In this document: one piece after another, positions 33,771 through 44,724 of the stretch
How the letters are laid out: each line of letters begins with the position of its first letter
How positions within the stretch are numbered: position 1 is the stretch's first letter
Source: Rusavskia elegans
Taxonomy: Eukaryota > Ascomycota > Lecanoromycetes > Teloschistales > Teloschistaceae
Reading direction: 5' to 3'
DNA: 64,000 nucleotides
Assembly: GCA_011316305.1 (NCBI GenBank)
Contig: SAUG01000030.1
Coordinates: forward strand, 434,001-498,000
Position numbers and translations under genes: made by a program
The notes under the pieces: model-generated
Database searches by the model: none
The model's input: only the letters and a program-made list of their open reading frames with translations
Told to the model about the DNA's origin: nothing

Positions 33771-34715
33771 ATGGCTCAAGCTCATCCAAACGCAAGTGTC
33801 CGCTATGTGACCCTAGACGTGTTCACGAGGGAGCGATTCAAGGGAAATCCGTTGGCCATTGTCGAGATGCCGCTTGGGGGGGAACTCAACCAGCACATCA
33901 AACAGCGCATCGCTCGCGAGTTCAATTTCTCGGAGACTGTGTTCTTGCACCCCCGGAGCTCCGAGGTGTCTTGTCGCACGATAGATATCTTCACGACCAC
34001 ACAGGAGTTGCCGTTCGCTGGGCACCCTACTATCGGGACGCTGGTCTATCTGTGCAACGGCGCGGACTCCGCAGATGAACATAAGACGCAATCCTTCACT
34101 CTACAGACCAAAGCTGGACCCATCGTTGCAAATACCAGCGGTCACACTGCAGAGGCCAGCATTCCCCACAATGTTCGCGTCCACAAGACACCAGTGCCAT
34201 GGCAAAGTGTCCTCAATGCACAACCCTCACTACGAAGCGCTGAAGCTGGATGTTCGACTCCTTGTCCCCTCGTCTCGATTGTAAAAGGGATGACCTTTGT
34301 ACTCGTCGAGCTGCCTCGTGTGGAGGATCTGGCTGTCTTGACCGTCGGCGGGCCTCATGTCGATTCAGTCGAATGGGACCAAGGCTGGGAGTCATTCACG
34401 GCACCATACTTCTATGCCATCGTCTCGGAAGATGAAGAAGCGAAGCACATGGGTGTGAGAGTTCGCATGATTGAGTCTACTGTCGGCGAAGATCCTGCCA
34501 CCGGGAGTGCTGCTTCGGCGCTCTCGGCATACCTCGCTCTTCAAAGAGGCACAGCTGGCTCAACGTATAGCTTCTCCATCGAACAAGGCGTCGAGATGGG
34601 GAGGCACAGCGAAATTGGAGTCAAAGTCACCCTGAACGATAGTGGGGAGGGTGTGCAGGATGTTGTGCTAACCGGCTCTGCCGTTCTTGTTTCTGAAGGG
34701 AAGTTGTATCTGTAG
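33771..34715 (+). CDS. PhzF-family protein (phenazine biosynthesis-like, isomerase fold)
   Basis: Single exon, 314 aa, typical length. PhzF-like proteins have two similar alpha/beta halves. NFSETVFL carries the conserved catalytic Glu, LPFAGHPTIGT closes the first half, and GEDPATGSAAS marks the second half. In bacteria PhzF isomerises a phenazine precursor; fungal relatives mostly have unknown substrates, and nothing nearby suggests phenazine synthesis. The ATG at 33771 is preferred over a TTG nine bases upstream. It stands alone between two gene-poor stretches. Confidence 0.88.
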   Translation: MAQAHPNASVRYVTLDVFTRERFKGNPLAIVEMPLGGELNQHIKQRIAREFNFSETVFLHPRSSEVSCRTIDIFTTTQELPFAGHPTIGTLVYLCNGADSADEHKTQSFTLQTKAGPIVANTSGHTAEASIPHNVRVHKTPVPWQSVLNAQPSLRSAEAGCSTPCPLVSIVKGMTFVLVELPRVEDLAVLTVGGPHVDSVEWDQGWESFTAPYFYAIVSEDEEAKHMGVRVRMIESTVGEDPATGSAASALSAYLALQRGTAGSTYSFSIEQGVEMGRHSEIGVKVTLNDSGEGVQDVVLTGSAVLVSEGKLYL

Positions 34716-35818
34716 TATCAACGTAACAAGAAGTGAGTAAAATGAACAGTATAATGTCAAGACAGAGGAAGCTTCATGTTGCCATCAGCTGGAAAAGGTT
34801 CCAGTGAAAAAAGGAGCCTTTTCCCCTTGCGGCTGGCGTGAACAAGAACCATGGGGACCGCTCTTGCTGAAACGGTCGAGTTTACGGCCGTCATGCGTTG
34901 ACAGATCCAGACAGGGCGAGCCTTCGGAGACAAATAACAGACTCAGACTACCGGCAGACTTCATGTTCTCCGAACGGAACTGAAGATTGTTGGCATGGTT
35001 ATTTGGTGAGGATAGACAACAGTCGGGAAGCGGCACATGTCCCTAATCTCCATGGCGATGCGTTCATCATGAGCGGTATGCAACTATGCATGTGAATCTG
35101 CTACACATGTTGTGCGAGCCTTACAAACCTGGCAGCAGATTGGTGAGCGGTTAAAGCGATGCCAGGGGCCACGTCCTGGTGGTCTGGTCAATTAGGGGCA
35201 GCCGAGGGGCCTGGCGCGAAGGAAGCCCCTGAATCTTGGCGGCTGCACTGCCAAGAACTGCTTATTCCAGTCAAGCTTCTCGACTTCAAACCTCTCTTGT
35301 TCCACATTGCGCTCGAACTCCTTCCCATCCGGCCTGCTGGCTGCATTGCATTGATGGATATCCTCCGGGTCTATCTTCAACTTCTAGCTCTACCGCCGTT
35401 CTTGTCGCTCTTTGGTAGAGCCAGACAATCCAAAGTGCCTAGTGAGACGCTCTCTACTCCACACGAGCCTCCATATGCACCATCGTCAATGCTGTCGATG
35501 GCTAGCTTGCTTGCATCGCATTGTCATTTCTCTGCATGTGCCAAGATTCCTTAAAGTCGTCCTCGGCCGCTCTCCAAATGTCTTCTCTTCATCAAGCTTT
35601 CCAGCACTGTCTATTGCCTGTTTGCTCGACCGACCTCAGCGAGGGCCTTCCTTTCTTTAACCTTGCACCTTCGTGATTTACTTCTCTTCGTTACACGTTG
35701 ATCGTGTCTTCCAAGCTCTACATTCTTTTCATACAACGCAAGACCGTCTACCTTCGTTAGCTTTGCTGTCTGCTTGACAATCCTCTACTCCCAAACGCAT
35801 ACTGGGACCGTCTTCATC
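34716..35818. other. Intergenic
   Basis: 1.1 kb with no supported gene. A 131-codon open frame at 35159-35554 is Leu/Ala/Pro-rich with no recognisable motif and is probably chance. The final part is pyrimidine-rich, typical of a fungal promoter and 5' leader of the secreted-protein gene. Confidence 0.5.
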
Positions 35819-37468
35819 ATGATCTTCAGTAGAATAATTGTCGCCTTGTCCTTATCTTCTGCCTTCCTTGGTGTAGCGCTCGCTCAAAACGACAACCAAA
35901 ATGGTAATGGAGGCAACGGACAGAATAATCAGAATGGAGGAGGAGCCCAGTTGACGCTCAACGCCGATAACGTCCAAGCCGCCAGCGCTAAGGATGGTCA
36001 AGGTCAAGGTGAAGAAGGCGTCAAGGCAGGACAAGCTGCGTCGGCGACGTAAGTCTTTGGTTTGAGAGTCCATCTGACCCGCTATTGATTCTACTCCAGT
36101 GATGCTGCCAATTTCATCAACTTCTGCACCGGCAAAACCATCACCAACGGGGCACAGGTAAAAGGTGGATCGTGCAATGGCATCCGTAGGTCTTACTTTG
36201 GTCAATTGTGAACCACAAATTAATTTGATTGATAGCCATGGGTGATATACCTGCTACCACCAACATGGTCTCAACAATCCTCACGAACCCTACGGGCGGC
36301 TGTATCAACGCCAACGAAGACTTCGACATTACCTTTGAAGTTGCAAACCTTATTACAGGAAACTTTGTGAATCCCACAGTCGCTTACTACAGCGCACCTC
36401 AAGCGCTCCAGGGGGGGAACATCGTCGGCCATGTACATGTATGCCCGGGCCACATTAATTTTACCCCGTGCGAGCTGCTAATTAATTCGCAGGTAACCGT
36501 TCAATCACTTGGGAACAACCTCACGCCCGATCAGCCATTAAAACCAGAAGAATTTGCTCTGTTCAAGGGCGTTGATGATAAGAGCAATAAAGCTGCTGTG
36601 CCGGGCGGTCTTCCCCCAGGTTTCTTCCGAGTTTGCACCATGTCCGCAGCGGCCAACCATCAGCCAGTGACTATGCCTGTCGCCCAGTAAGTTATTTATT
36701 GTCACATCAAAAGATATGTTCTAAATACTGTCCTATAGGCGTGGAGCTCAAGATGATTGTGTCAGGTTCGAGGTTTCAGAGAACTGCGCTGCCAGTGCTG
36801 GCAATAACGCCAATGCTGGAAACAACGCCAATGCTGGAAATGATGCCAATGCTGGCAACGATGCTAATGCTGGCAACGATGCCAATGACGGAAACGGTGC
36901 TGCCGCAGGGAACGACGCCAATGGCGAAGTCGATACTAATCAGAACAACGCGAACACCGGTGACAACAGCGGAGAGAAGGCTGCGGCCGGAAACGGTGCC
37001 AATGGTAACGGGGTCAACGGTGGCAATGGGGGTGCTGCCAGAAACGCAACCTCTGCTGCCGGAAAGTCATCGACCGAGGGAGATGCAAGCAACGGTGGCG
37101 GCGCCAATCAACAGGATCAGCAGGGTAATGGAAACGAGCAAAACCAGCAAGGTCAACAAGACCAACAAGGCCAACAAGACCAGCAAGGCCAACAAAACCA
37201 ACAAGGCCAACAAAACCAGCAGGGCCAACAAAACCAGCAGGGCCAACAAAACCAGCAGGGCCAACAAGACCAGCAGGGCCAACAAGACCAGCAGGGCCAA
37301 CAAGACCAACAGGGCCAGCAAGACCAACAGGGTCAGCAAGACCAGCAGGGTCAACAAAACCAGCAGGGTCAACAAGACCAACAGGGTCAGCAAGAGGGAG
37401 GTCAGCGCCAGGGCAGCGGACGACGGAGAACGCGCCAGAGATTCCAGGCCCGAGGGTATGTCGATTGA
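35819..37468 (+). CDS. Secreted protein with 18-nt repeat tail, unknown function
   Basis: Five exons: 35819-36048, 36100-36185, 36236-36438, 36493-36686 and 36739-37468, 480 aa. A signal peptide ends at about residue 22 (GVALA-QND). Residues about 70-245 resemble a widespread secreted ascomycete family, often mislabelled ribosomal protein S17: FINFCTGK, GGSCNGIPMGDIPAT, GGNIVGHVHVTVQ, GFFRVCTMSAAANHQPVTMPVAQRGAQDDC. The intron 36439-36492 is 3n and stop-free; removing it restores GHVH-VTVQ. The C-terminal half is low-complexity: five 6-residue GNxANA units, then fourteen (N/D)QQGQQ units, then a basic end. It is probably an extracellular or wall-associated protein. Function unknown. Confidence 0.85.
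36800..36889 (+). repeat. Coding tandem repeat, 5 x 18 nt (GNxANA)
   Basis: Five consecutive 18-nt units encoding Gly-Asn-Asn/Asp-Ala-Asn-Ala/Asp, with a few degenerate units after. Confidence 0.9.
37142..37393 (+). repeat. Coding tandem repeat, 14 x 18 nt ((N/D)QQGQQ)
   Basis: Fourteen uninterrupted 18-nt units totalling 252 nt. Unit-to-unit differences are mostly synonymous CAA/CAG and GGC/GGT changes plus AAC/GAC at position one. Confidence 0.95.
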
Positions 37469-37803
37469 ATAGGGGACGATTAGACTTGGAGGTTGGTTAC
37501 AACATGGATCGAGGAGGCTGAGCCCCTGATGTTCATCTAGGGAGGCACAAAGTTTGCAAGTCGTTGATACTGCAAAGGGACTCTTACAATTCTGTATCAT
37601 AATTTTGGAAAGGTTTGGAGACGGATGAGCCAAGACATGGTACGAGGTTATCGTCTAGTTTTGTGGAGGTACTTGGTCGCGCCTACCACAATCCTCGCCA
37701 TATATTTGTAGACCCTTCGCAAGATCATACGTCGTTCTCATCAAAGGTCTCTGTTAGCAGCATTCGCGTAGTTAAAAGTCAATGAACTCCCACCAAGCTC
37801 CTC
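37469..37803. other. Intergenic
   Basis: 335 bp between two plus-strand genes. Nothing recognisable beyond presumed 3' and 5' flanks. Confidence 0.5.
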
Positions 37804-38859
37804 ATGGGCTCCATGGCCGCCGCTCTTTTCCCTGGGGCGCCTTTGTCCAAAGCCAACTCTACATCCCCGCTGAGAGCGACTAACCTCAGTATTCAGCATG
37901 TCGCTCTCGGCGACGTACTCTTCAAAACATGGTATCCTTCATACTACCCCGAGGGACTTGTGGGTCGAGAATTGGACAGGCTTTACGTTTGTCAATGGTG
38001 CTTCAAATACTGTCCAGACCTCGTGCCCTTTCTAGCTCACAGAGTACAACCCGGGAGAGCGAATTTGACTACAGCAATACTGATCTTGTTTTCCAGAAGC
38101 TTTGCCACACTGGGAGCGAAGGTCCGCCAGGTCAACTAATCTATTCCCAGGAGGAATACGCCATCTACGAAGTCGATGGTGAAGAACACCAGGTATGTCC
38201 CTTCACCGACCCCCAGAACCCTCCTCTGACAATCACTATAGCTATTCAGCCAAAACCTCTCCCTCTTCGCAAAATTATTCCTGGACAACAAGTCCGTCTT
38301 CTTCGATGTCGCCTCCTTCAACTTCTACCTCCTCGCTCACAAGACTACGACCAACCACCTTCCCGAATCACAGCCGCAGATCATCGGCTTCTTCAGCAAA
38401 GAGAAGATGAGCTGGGATAACAACAACCTAGCCTGTATCCTCGTCTTCCCACCTTGGCAGCGGAAGGGTCTCGGTAAGATTCTCATGGGGATCAGCTACG
38501 AGTTAAGCAGACTCGAAGGCCGCATTGGAGGACCGGAGAAGCCTTTGAGCGAACTTGGTAGGATTGGCTATCTCAAGTTCTGGCAAGCACGAGTTGCAAC
38601 TGCTCTCCTGAATCTGAGGAATAAGAGTACTTTGAGTGTGGTGGAGATTGCCGACGCTTGTTGGATGCTGCCTGAGGATGTCATTACAACGCTCAAAGAG
38701 ATGGATGTTCTCGAAACGAAGAAGATGAAGAATGATAGCAGCACTATGATCAATAAGGCCCGAGTAAGAGCGTGGTTGATTGAGAGTAAAGTAGACCTCA
38801 CGGCTCCGGTGGACGAGGCCGGATTTGCTAAGGATTATCTGGCCGAGGTTGAAGAGTAG
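37804..38859 (+). CDS. MYST histone acetyltransferase, Sas2-like
   Basis: Three exons: 37804-38043, 38097-38192 and 38242-38859, 317 aa, short as in Sas2 and without chromodomain. The C2HC finger CQWCF...AHRKLCH is completed by the first splice. YAIYEVDGEEHQ-LFSQNLSLFAKLFLDNKSVFFDV is the MYST core. FSKEK holds the lysine autoacetylated in MYST enzymes, NLACILVFPP the conserved Cys, QRKGLG the acetyl-CoA loop, and LSELGRIGY the catalytic Glu region. Sas2 acetylates H4K16 in yeast; assignment to Sas2 rather than Esa1 rests on size and sequence flavour. A second ATG at 37813 is possible. Confidence 0.88.
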
Positions 38860-39422
38860 ATGCGCATCGCTTGGGACCATCACTCACTATTTTCATTTCC
38901 CTAGAGCACCTGCTCAAGGATCGTATTTGGGCGACGAATCCAGCAGAAATACGGTACTGTTCGAGGACTCGAGCTTGTACGGTTGTCGAGCGGAGACGTA
39001 GAGACCATGAACCTCTCACATCGGAAGCGTCACAATCGATACCAATCGACATTATTCACTCTCCAAAACCGTCTTATCGTCCGCCTCTGCCCCGAGGGCA
39101 CGATTAGCAATCAATAAACAGAAAGCACCATCACCTCCGAATCATTTTTCTTTCGCTCAACTCATCTTCACCTCGATTTACGATCACGTTGATACTTCAT
39201 GTGCTATCGCACTCAACAACTTCACAATAGCGAGGCAGGATACCCGTCCGCTTTTATGCTCGATCTCACATTACTTTGTGTAAGCTACAAAATCACCTGC
39301 ATTTGACGACAAGTTCAATAGAGGCAGGCTTAGTAAGTGAAGCGAAGGAAATCTTTCTGCAATGGCTTCTTAAATAAGTTCAAGGATGTTCTTAATGCAA
39401 GCTGTCTCTGACCATCATACAG
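38860..39422. other. Intergenic
   Basis: 563 bp. The 3' flank of the Sas2-like gene and the region upstream of the BTB remnant. I could not find a convincing first exon for the BTB gene here. Confidence 0.4.
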
Positions 39423-40199
39423 AGTTAAAGAATCCGGCGACTTCACGGATTTCACTATCGCTTGTGGAGATCTTCAATAGAAGGTTCACCGCAATGTGGT
39501 CTGTTCCCATTCCGATTATTTCTGGAAAGCGTGTCAGTCAGGCTTCAAGGTACGTTAGTGAGACTCATGCTATCGAAAAGGTGCGACTTCGTTAAGCAAA
39601 TGCAGGAAGGAGAGATGGGCTCCATTGTGCTCAAAGAAGAGAACCCTGAGGTTATCGCCAAGCTCGTCGACTACTTCTACAAATTCGACTACGATGACGG
39701 CAACAACGACAATCGACAGCTACCAATTGCACAAGGTTCCGCGCCTAGGAAGCTTGCCTTCAATGCGCTCATGTACGTTGCTGGCGACAAATACGATATC
39801 GGTGGATTGAAACCGCTGGCGAAAGCAAAATTCTCCGCTGCACTTGTCGATGGCTGGAACAAAGAGGACCTCCCTGAGGTTATCCGCTTCATTTATGAGA
39901 ACACTGTATCCAGTGACCGTGGGCTACGCGAGTGCTTGGTGCCTACCCTGATACAGCATAAGCAAACATTGCGATCGGACGATGCATTCAGGAAGGTAGT
40001 TGGGACTGTCGGGGAGTTCGCCGTGGACTTGATCGACGCTTGGACAGATCCAAATCATCAAGGATCTCAAACGTCATTCCTTCAGTGCATATATTGCCAC
40101 AAATTGTACCCCAACACTCACACAGGGGTCTGTCAGGGCAGTAGTTATCACTGTCGCTCTTTTCAGCCAGGGTTGAGAGTCCTATACACGCCGCCCTAA
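39423..40199 (+). pseudogene. BTB/POZ-domain protein gene with in-frame TAG
   Basis: BTB proteins usually act as substrate adaptors or dimerisation modules. Exon 39423-39549, intron 39550-39605, exon 39606-40199 read as one BTB protein: SGDFTDFTIACGDLQ-stop-KVHRNVVCSHSDYFWKACQSGFK, then EGEMGSIVLKEENPEVIAKLVDYFYKFDYDD. The TAG at 39478-39480 sits where relatives have an aromatic residue just before KVH, so one base change from TAC or TAT explains it. Apart from this TAG and the missing start the frame is intact to 40199, ending with a Cys/His-containing tail (CIYCHKLY..CQGSSYHC). An acceptor at 39421-39422 implies a lost or unseen first exon. Recent pseudogene, readthrough, or an unmodelled splice are the options. 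Confidence 0.7.
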
Positions 40200-41089
40200 A
40201 GCAAGTCGCGAAACTTAATCGACTCAATGTCTCTTCACAAAATCGACAGCCATATCTCACCCAGCGGGATCGGATAGTGCAGCAAGCAAAGCATCAATAG
40301 TGGGTGCGAGAAGTCTGGGGCCTAGCAGCATCACATAGATAATCCATCCTAGCTGCTGCCCTCTTTATCAATGCATCAACATCACGGATTTCAGGCCAAT
40401 ATCCTTAAAAAAGCATGTCATACTGACGTTCAGAATATTGCGAAGCATGTATCATGAAGTCGGCTGTCTAGGACGTGGAGTGTCCGCGTCTTGTACCCGT
40501 TGTTCGTGGTATCGAGTGACCTTCCAATCTGGTTATGTCAAATGCTTTCGCAGAATATTTCAGCCAACGACACTCTTCATTTCCGTCCTGTCTCTTAAAT
40601 TCATTCCGTGGAGAGGTTCTCGACAGAGTCGATAGAGCGGCGGAGTCCAGGTGAAAACACCCATCAAAGGCATCCGCCTTACGGTGGACTCTGTTCTATG
40701 CACTGGCATTGTCGCCAATGGAGGCGTCTGTCGAGGTACCGGATGCGCAATCTGACTCTGAAGGTCGGCGTATGAAACGGGTCCTGCCTCGTCATCCGAA
40801 GCGGACCGTTCGTGGCTGTAGCAATATACTATCAGTCTTAGACTTCGACACATCGACTCCCCAATCTACCGATTTCCCAATCTATCAATTCTTAAGTAGA
40901 CTACTCATTCGCAAGGCATTCTCATATTCTGGATGCATTAAGTCTTGGGATCTTCACGACTTTCATGGAACCTTCCATTCATACGATGTGCGAATTGACG
41001 GCGCGAGACGAAGTTCGTTCCGGAAAGCGTGGAGCGGCCGCGGGTTCATGATCCCATCTGAACTTCTGCTCTACATATTGACACTTAAA
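40200..41089. other. Intergenic
   Basis: 890 bp. An open plus-strand frame at 40709-41128 (139 codons) runs into the antisense of the membrane-protein gene; no family resemblance. Confidence 0.4.
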
Positions 41090-42271
41090 TCAGCACATAT
41101 TCGTCTGCTCAAGGCTGTTGGGGGTTGAAGTAGTACCCGAATACACTTCTTTGAAAGTCAACACGATCGATGCCAATAGAAGGACAGGGATGATTTGACC
41201 GAAGCTGAGCTCGTTTTCATCTCCGTCCATGTTCGAGACGGCGAATTGACGGATCTGTAAGATACTCGTCAAACCGAGCGCGAACCACGCGATGTCATAG
41301 TATAGACTGACGGTCAAAGACCCCAGTATGGCTGCAACTGCAAGATAGCAACGGATTCCAAGGGCCAGAAACCAATTGAAAGTAAAGGCAGCAGCGGCAG
41401 CTGTCGTCTGGCCCCTGCTATTGGATGATGCGTTGCTATTTGTTCGTTTCGCACGTCGCACGATCTTCTGTAATTCCTCTCGAGGGTAATGTAAGAAGAA
41501 CCTGTCAAAGCGTTGGGTATAGTAAACCCTCCATATCGATGTGCCGTAGTGAATGATAATTGCGATGGAGTAGGGATAAGTTTTAGAAAAGTCTCGCTTT
41601 GGCTCGTCGAACAAGCATTGGACCGGACAGCTAAGATTCACATCCCAATCATGAGTGCCTGCGAGGGCTAACGCAACGAGCATCGTAGCACCCATGAGCA
41701 TCATGATCGTCACGCGCCAGTTGCGCAGTGTGGGCCTTTCCCGGAGATAACAGCGCAGGATAGACAAGCTCGTCATGTGCGTGTTCGAAAACCAGGCCAG
41801 ATCCACGACGAGAGAAAAGTGGTAGGCAGAGATGTCGCAGTGCTTCCAGAACCCAGCAATCAAGACGGCAATGCCGAACAGTAATTGATAGTCACTCAGC
41901 AGTAGCACCACTTTCTCGAAGATTGGCCGCCAAAAACGCTTATGCTCGTCGTCAATTCGGAGGATCGATAGCGATTGGAACTTCCGGGATATCCAGCCGT
42001 CGATGGCATTGTCATCGTAGCCACGGAGCACGCTGAGGGTATGTCCAAGGACACCGATGGTCAGGTTCACCAGACTCGTTGAGACGAGTGCAATTAGGAT
42101 CTATATCAGCGAAGGTCAGTCTATGATATCTCAGAGTACAATTTGCAGTGATATCGCCGTTTCACGTACACCAATGCCCGCGATATCTGAATCTGCGTGA
42201 AACCTGCCGCATCCTTGACCCTCTTTGTAAATGCTGCAGTCTGGTTCTCCAGTGCCGCAGCGGAAGCCCAT
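41090..42271 (-). CDS. Multi-pass membrane protein of unknown function
   Basis: Two exons, 42271-42170 and 42100-41090, 370 aa. The splice joins SDIAGIG to ILIALVSTSLVNLTIGVLG, completing the first membrane segment. A Cys-rich N-terminus (FRCGTGEPDCSIYKEGQGCGRFH) precedes it, with spacing typical of a fungal integral membrane family of unknown role that begins with a short Cys-containing extracellular stretch and the motif DxxGIG. I count about six to seven hydrophobic helices (YQLLFGIAVLIAGFW, VTIMMLMGATMLVALALAG, FNWFLALGIRCYLAVAAILG, IIPVLLLASIVLTF). A basic loop (IVRRAKRTNSNASSNSRG) is probably cytosolic. Confidence 0.8.
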
Positions 42272-42703
42272 TCTATCCTTCAGCGGAAGGGGAGTGCTCA
42301 AGGTGTAATTTGACTTTCATGCTGAACGCCGGGAGCTTTGGATGGATCGCAGAGTCCATGACAGCGGAATATGTTTGACGAAGTGGAAGCGCACGACGAC
42401 AAAGTCCTTGCAGCCACAGTCAGACTTTAGCAGCCCTTTCCTTGTTTCAAAAGGTATCGAAGGGATCCCATTGGTTCATCATGCTAAGTCTTCATGCCGA
42501 TCACAGAAGAACTTTAGATTAGTCTAAGGCACAGTAGGGATTGTGCCGTCAGCTGAAAAGGATCCCGCCCGTCGACGGGGGCCCTCAACTGGGATAGTGC
42601 TGCATCGTTATATCACTCACGTCACCTTCCAAACCTAAGCGCGTGCACCGAAGAACTCATCCAAACCGTCTTAAACGGAATTCTACATGACAAGCACTTC
42701 AAT
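42272..42703. promoter_or_regulatory. Divergent promoter region, membrane protein gene and ECO1
   Basis: 432 bp between divergent start codons. No full ACGCGT box; GCGCGT at 42642-42647 is a partial match only. Confidence 0.3.
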
Positions 42704-44065
42704 ATGCCTTACGGTGTGTCAAACTCATTCAAGCGGTAAGGCTATCCCTCAGTGCTTCGTAGTGACCTTCAAGTTAAGCATAAGTTGACTTACGGCTGCA
42801 GAGGAACCATCAAGACCTATACCCGCCAACCCCAACGCGACTTCTTAATCTACGATGGAAACTTCCCACGTAAGAGGGTTCGTATGGACGAAGATGGCAC
42901 TGCCGTAGAAGAATACTTCAACACACTCGCGGAAGATCATCCAATTACAGCTACAGAAGACCGTGTCCCATCTTCCTCAACCGTTCCTTCAAGTCCAGCA
43001 CCTGCAGATCAAGACCTACTCACCGATTCGGTAGCAGCCACAGCTCACGGCACTGAATCACCACCCTCTTCACCGCCCCCTCCTCTTCCTTCTCCAGAAC
43101 CTATAAGCAAGAAGTCTGCTTTCTCTTTTCTAAAGCGCAAGCGGTCACTGCGCAGCCATGATATTTCCGAATCAGTTTCAGAGCCTTTGGCCGACATTGC
43201 TCCAAACATTCTAGCAAATCCGCCACGACCAGTCAAGCGGACGCGACTTACGCAAATGCAGATCGACCTTGGTGTAGAAGTGCAGAAACGGTGCAAGGCC
43301 TGCGGCATGGAGTTTATCCCATCCAATAAAGAGGACGCTGCCTTGCACAGGGAGTTCCATACTATGAACCTTGCGGGCGTTGACGTAGGCAAGAACTTTC
43401 TATCGAAAAAGGACGGGGGATTGAAGAGAGCGTACCCACGGGAGAAGAGATGGCTCAACGAAGGGGAAGAAATGGTAATGGTAGACCGGAGGAGCCCGTT
43501 GTCAGCGAGGAACAAAGTGAAAAGGGTGCTTGAAGTCGCCAATGCTGAACTCGGATCAGTCGATCTTGGTGATGAAGAACTATGGGCGCCATTGCCGCCA
43601 GTCCCGGACCGAGCCATTCAGACTAGAGGAAGGAAAAGGAAAGGACACGAAGCGGCAGACAAGGCAGGTGAGCGCTTCAAGGCGTTCCTCCATCTGGAAG
43701 GTGAAAAATGCATTGGATTTTGCCTGGCGGAAAAGATTGGTAGCGCAAACCGGGTCGTTGATCCCAACGCTGGTAGGGATCAGCAGGCCGAAGGTGAACC
43801 TATTGTAAGAAGTTCGTCAATTTCTGTTTCCGCAGAGGTCGACGTAGTCCTGCTCGGTATTGCCCGCATTTGGACGTCGAAATCTCACAGAGGCCGAGGC
43901 GTCGCAACTGACCTTCTAGAGACTGCCAGAGGCAACTTCTTTTATGGGTTGGAGGTATCGAAGGATCTGGTTGCGTTCAGTCAGCCGACGGAAAGCGGAG
44001 GTAAACTCGCTGAGCGATGGTTTGGCCGTAAATCAGGATGGCATGTCTATGGTGAACAGAGATGA
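42704..44065 (+). CDS. ECO1: Sister-chromatid cohesion acetyltransferase
   Basis: Acetylates the Smc3 subunit of cohesin in S phase to establish cohesion. Two exons, 42704-42735 and 42802-44065, 431 aa. The short first exon gives MPYGVSNSFK, and splicing leads to RGTIKTYTRQP, the family start. TQMQIDLG precedes a C2H2 finger at about 175-198 (CKACG..HREFH). The C-terminal GNAT domain ends GIARIW, SHRGRGVATDLLE, FSQPTESGGKLAERWFG and WHVYGE, diagnostic for Eco1. The middle is Pro/Ser-rich. Its stop overlaps a minus-strand open frame by 19 bp. CHL1, a functional partner in cohesion, is 26 kb away. Confidence 0.93.
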
Positions 44066-44724
44066 TGCGTATGAAGGGTCTTGATGCAGCGTTGGACAGC
44101 AATGATTGGATGCTGCAGATTACTATGTGCTTTGGCCCATTCACCTGTTCTCGTGGGCAAACCAGTAGGGCACAAAGAGCTTGTCATGTTCGGCATTCGG
44201 TGATAGATAGTAAAGCCACTGCTCGAGGTCGTCATATCAGATGCTTTGTATCCAACGACTCCATGACTAAAAGCCTTTTCAGGGGTCACATCAATCGGTA
44301 ACCATTCTTTTGAATTAAACTGCCAGTCTGACTCCCCACTGGCGCATGTCACAAGATACAATAGCTCGAGACGAGGTAGGTGAGCAAGTGTAGCGCAGAG
44401 AGTAGGAAATATGGATGGCAACTTGTCTCGCAGTTGTTTCCTGCAGCAGGTTGACCGATATCGGGCCCACATTATAGACAGCCAGCTTCTTCCTGAACAA
44501 GGGCAGGGGACTGGAAAATGAGATTGCGGACAAGCTCCTGGCGGCTCTGTTACCATGTTCATGGAAAATTCGAGCAGTTCTATGGTAGCGAACGTAATCG
44601 ATCTTACCCTGGATTTTGCCTTCAGAAAAGTTCTGATTTCCAAGGGTAACTCAACCATAGGAGAACCATTACAAGCAGGACTAGACATAACGAGCTTGGA
44701 CCATGGCCGGAGTCTTAAGTCCAT
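44047..44724 (-). CDS. Hypothetical ORF, uncertain
   Basis: A 225-codon uninterrupted frame overlapping the last 19 bp of ECO1 tail to tail. Parts look coding (VELPLEIRTFLKAKSRVRSI; IFPTLCATLAHLPRLELLYLV), with Leu-rich spacing reminiscent of F-box/LRR proteins. There is no clear start, F-box or downstream domain. It may be a gene, a fragment, or chance. Confidence 0.3.
   Translation of the reverse strand: MDLRLRPWSKLVMSSPACNGSPMVELPLEIRTFLKAKSRVRSITFATIELLEFSMNMVTEPPGACPQSHFPVPCPCSGRSWLSIMWARYRSTCCRKQLRDKLPSIFPTLCATLAHLPRLELLYLVTCASGESDWQFNSKEWLPIDVTPEKAFSHGVVGYKASDMTTSSSGFTIYHRMPNMTSSLCPTGLPTRTGEWAKAHSNLQHPIIAVQRCIKTLHTHHLCSP

Noticed and set aside
33771..34715. PhzF-like gene as a sign of a phenazine cluster
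   Set aside because: No other phenazine or secondary-metabolism gene is nearby; fungal PhzF-like proteins are common single genes.
37142..37393. Regular repeat array that could be mistaken for CRISPR
   Set aside because: Units are contiguous with no spacers, in frame within a spliced eukaryotic gene.
37067..37633. 188-codon minus-strand Leu/Val frame resembling a membrane protein
   Set aside because: It is the complement of the (N/D)QQGQQ repeat; CAA/CAG codons read as TTG/CTG on the other strand.
40709..41128. 139-codon plus-strand frame overlapping the membrane-protein gene
   Set aside because: Partly antisense to that gene; no recognisable domain or start context.
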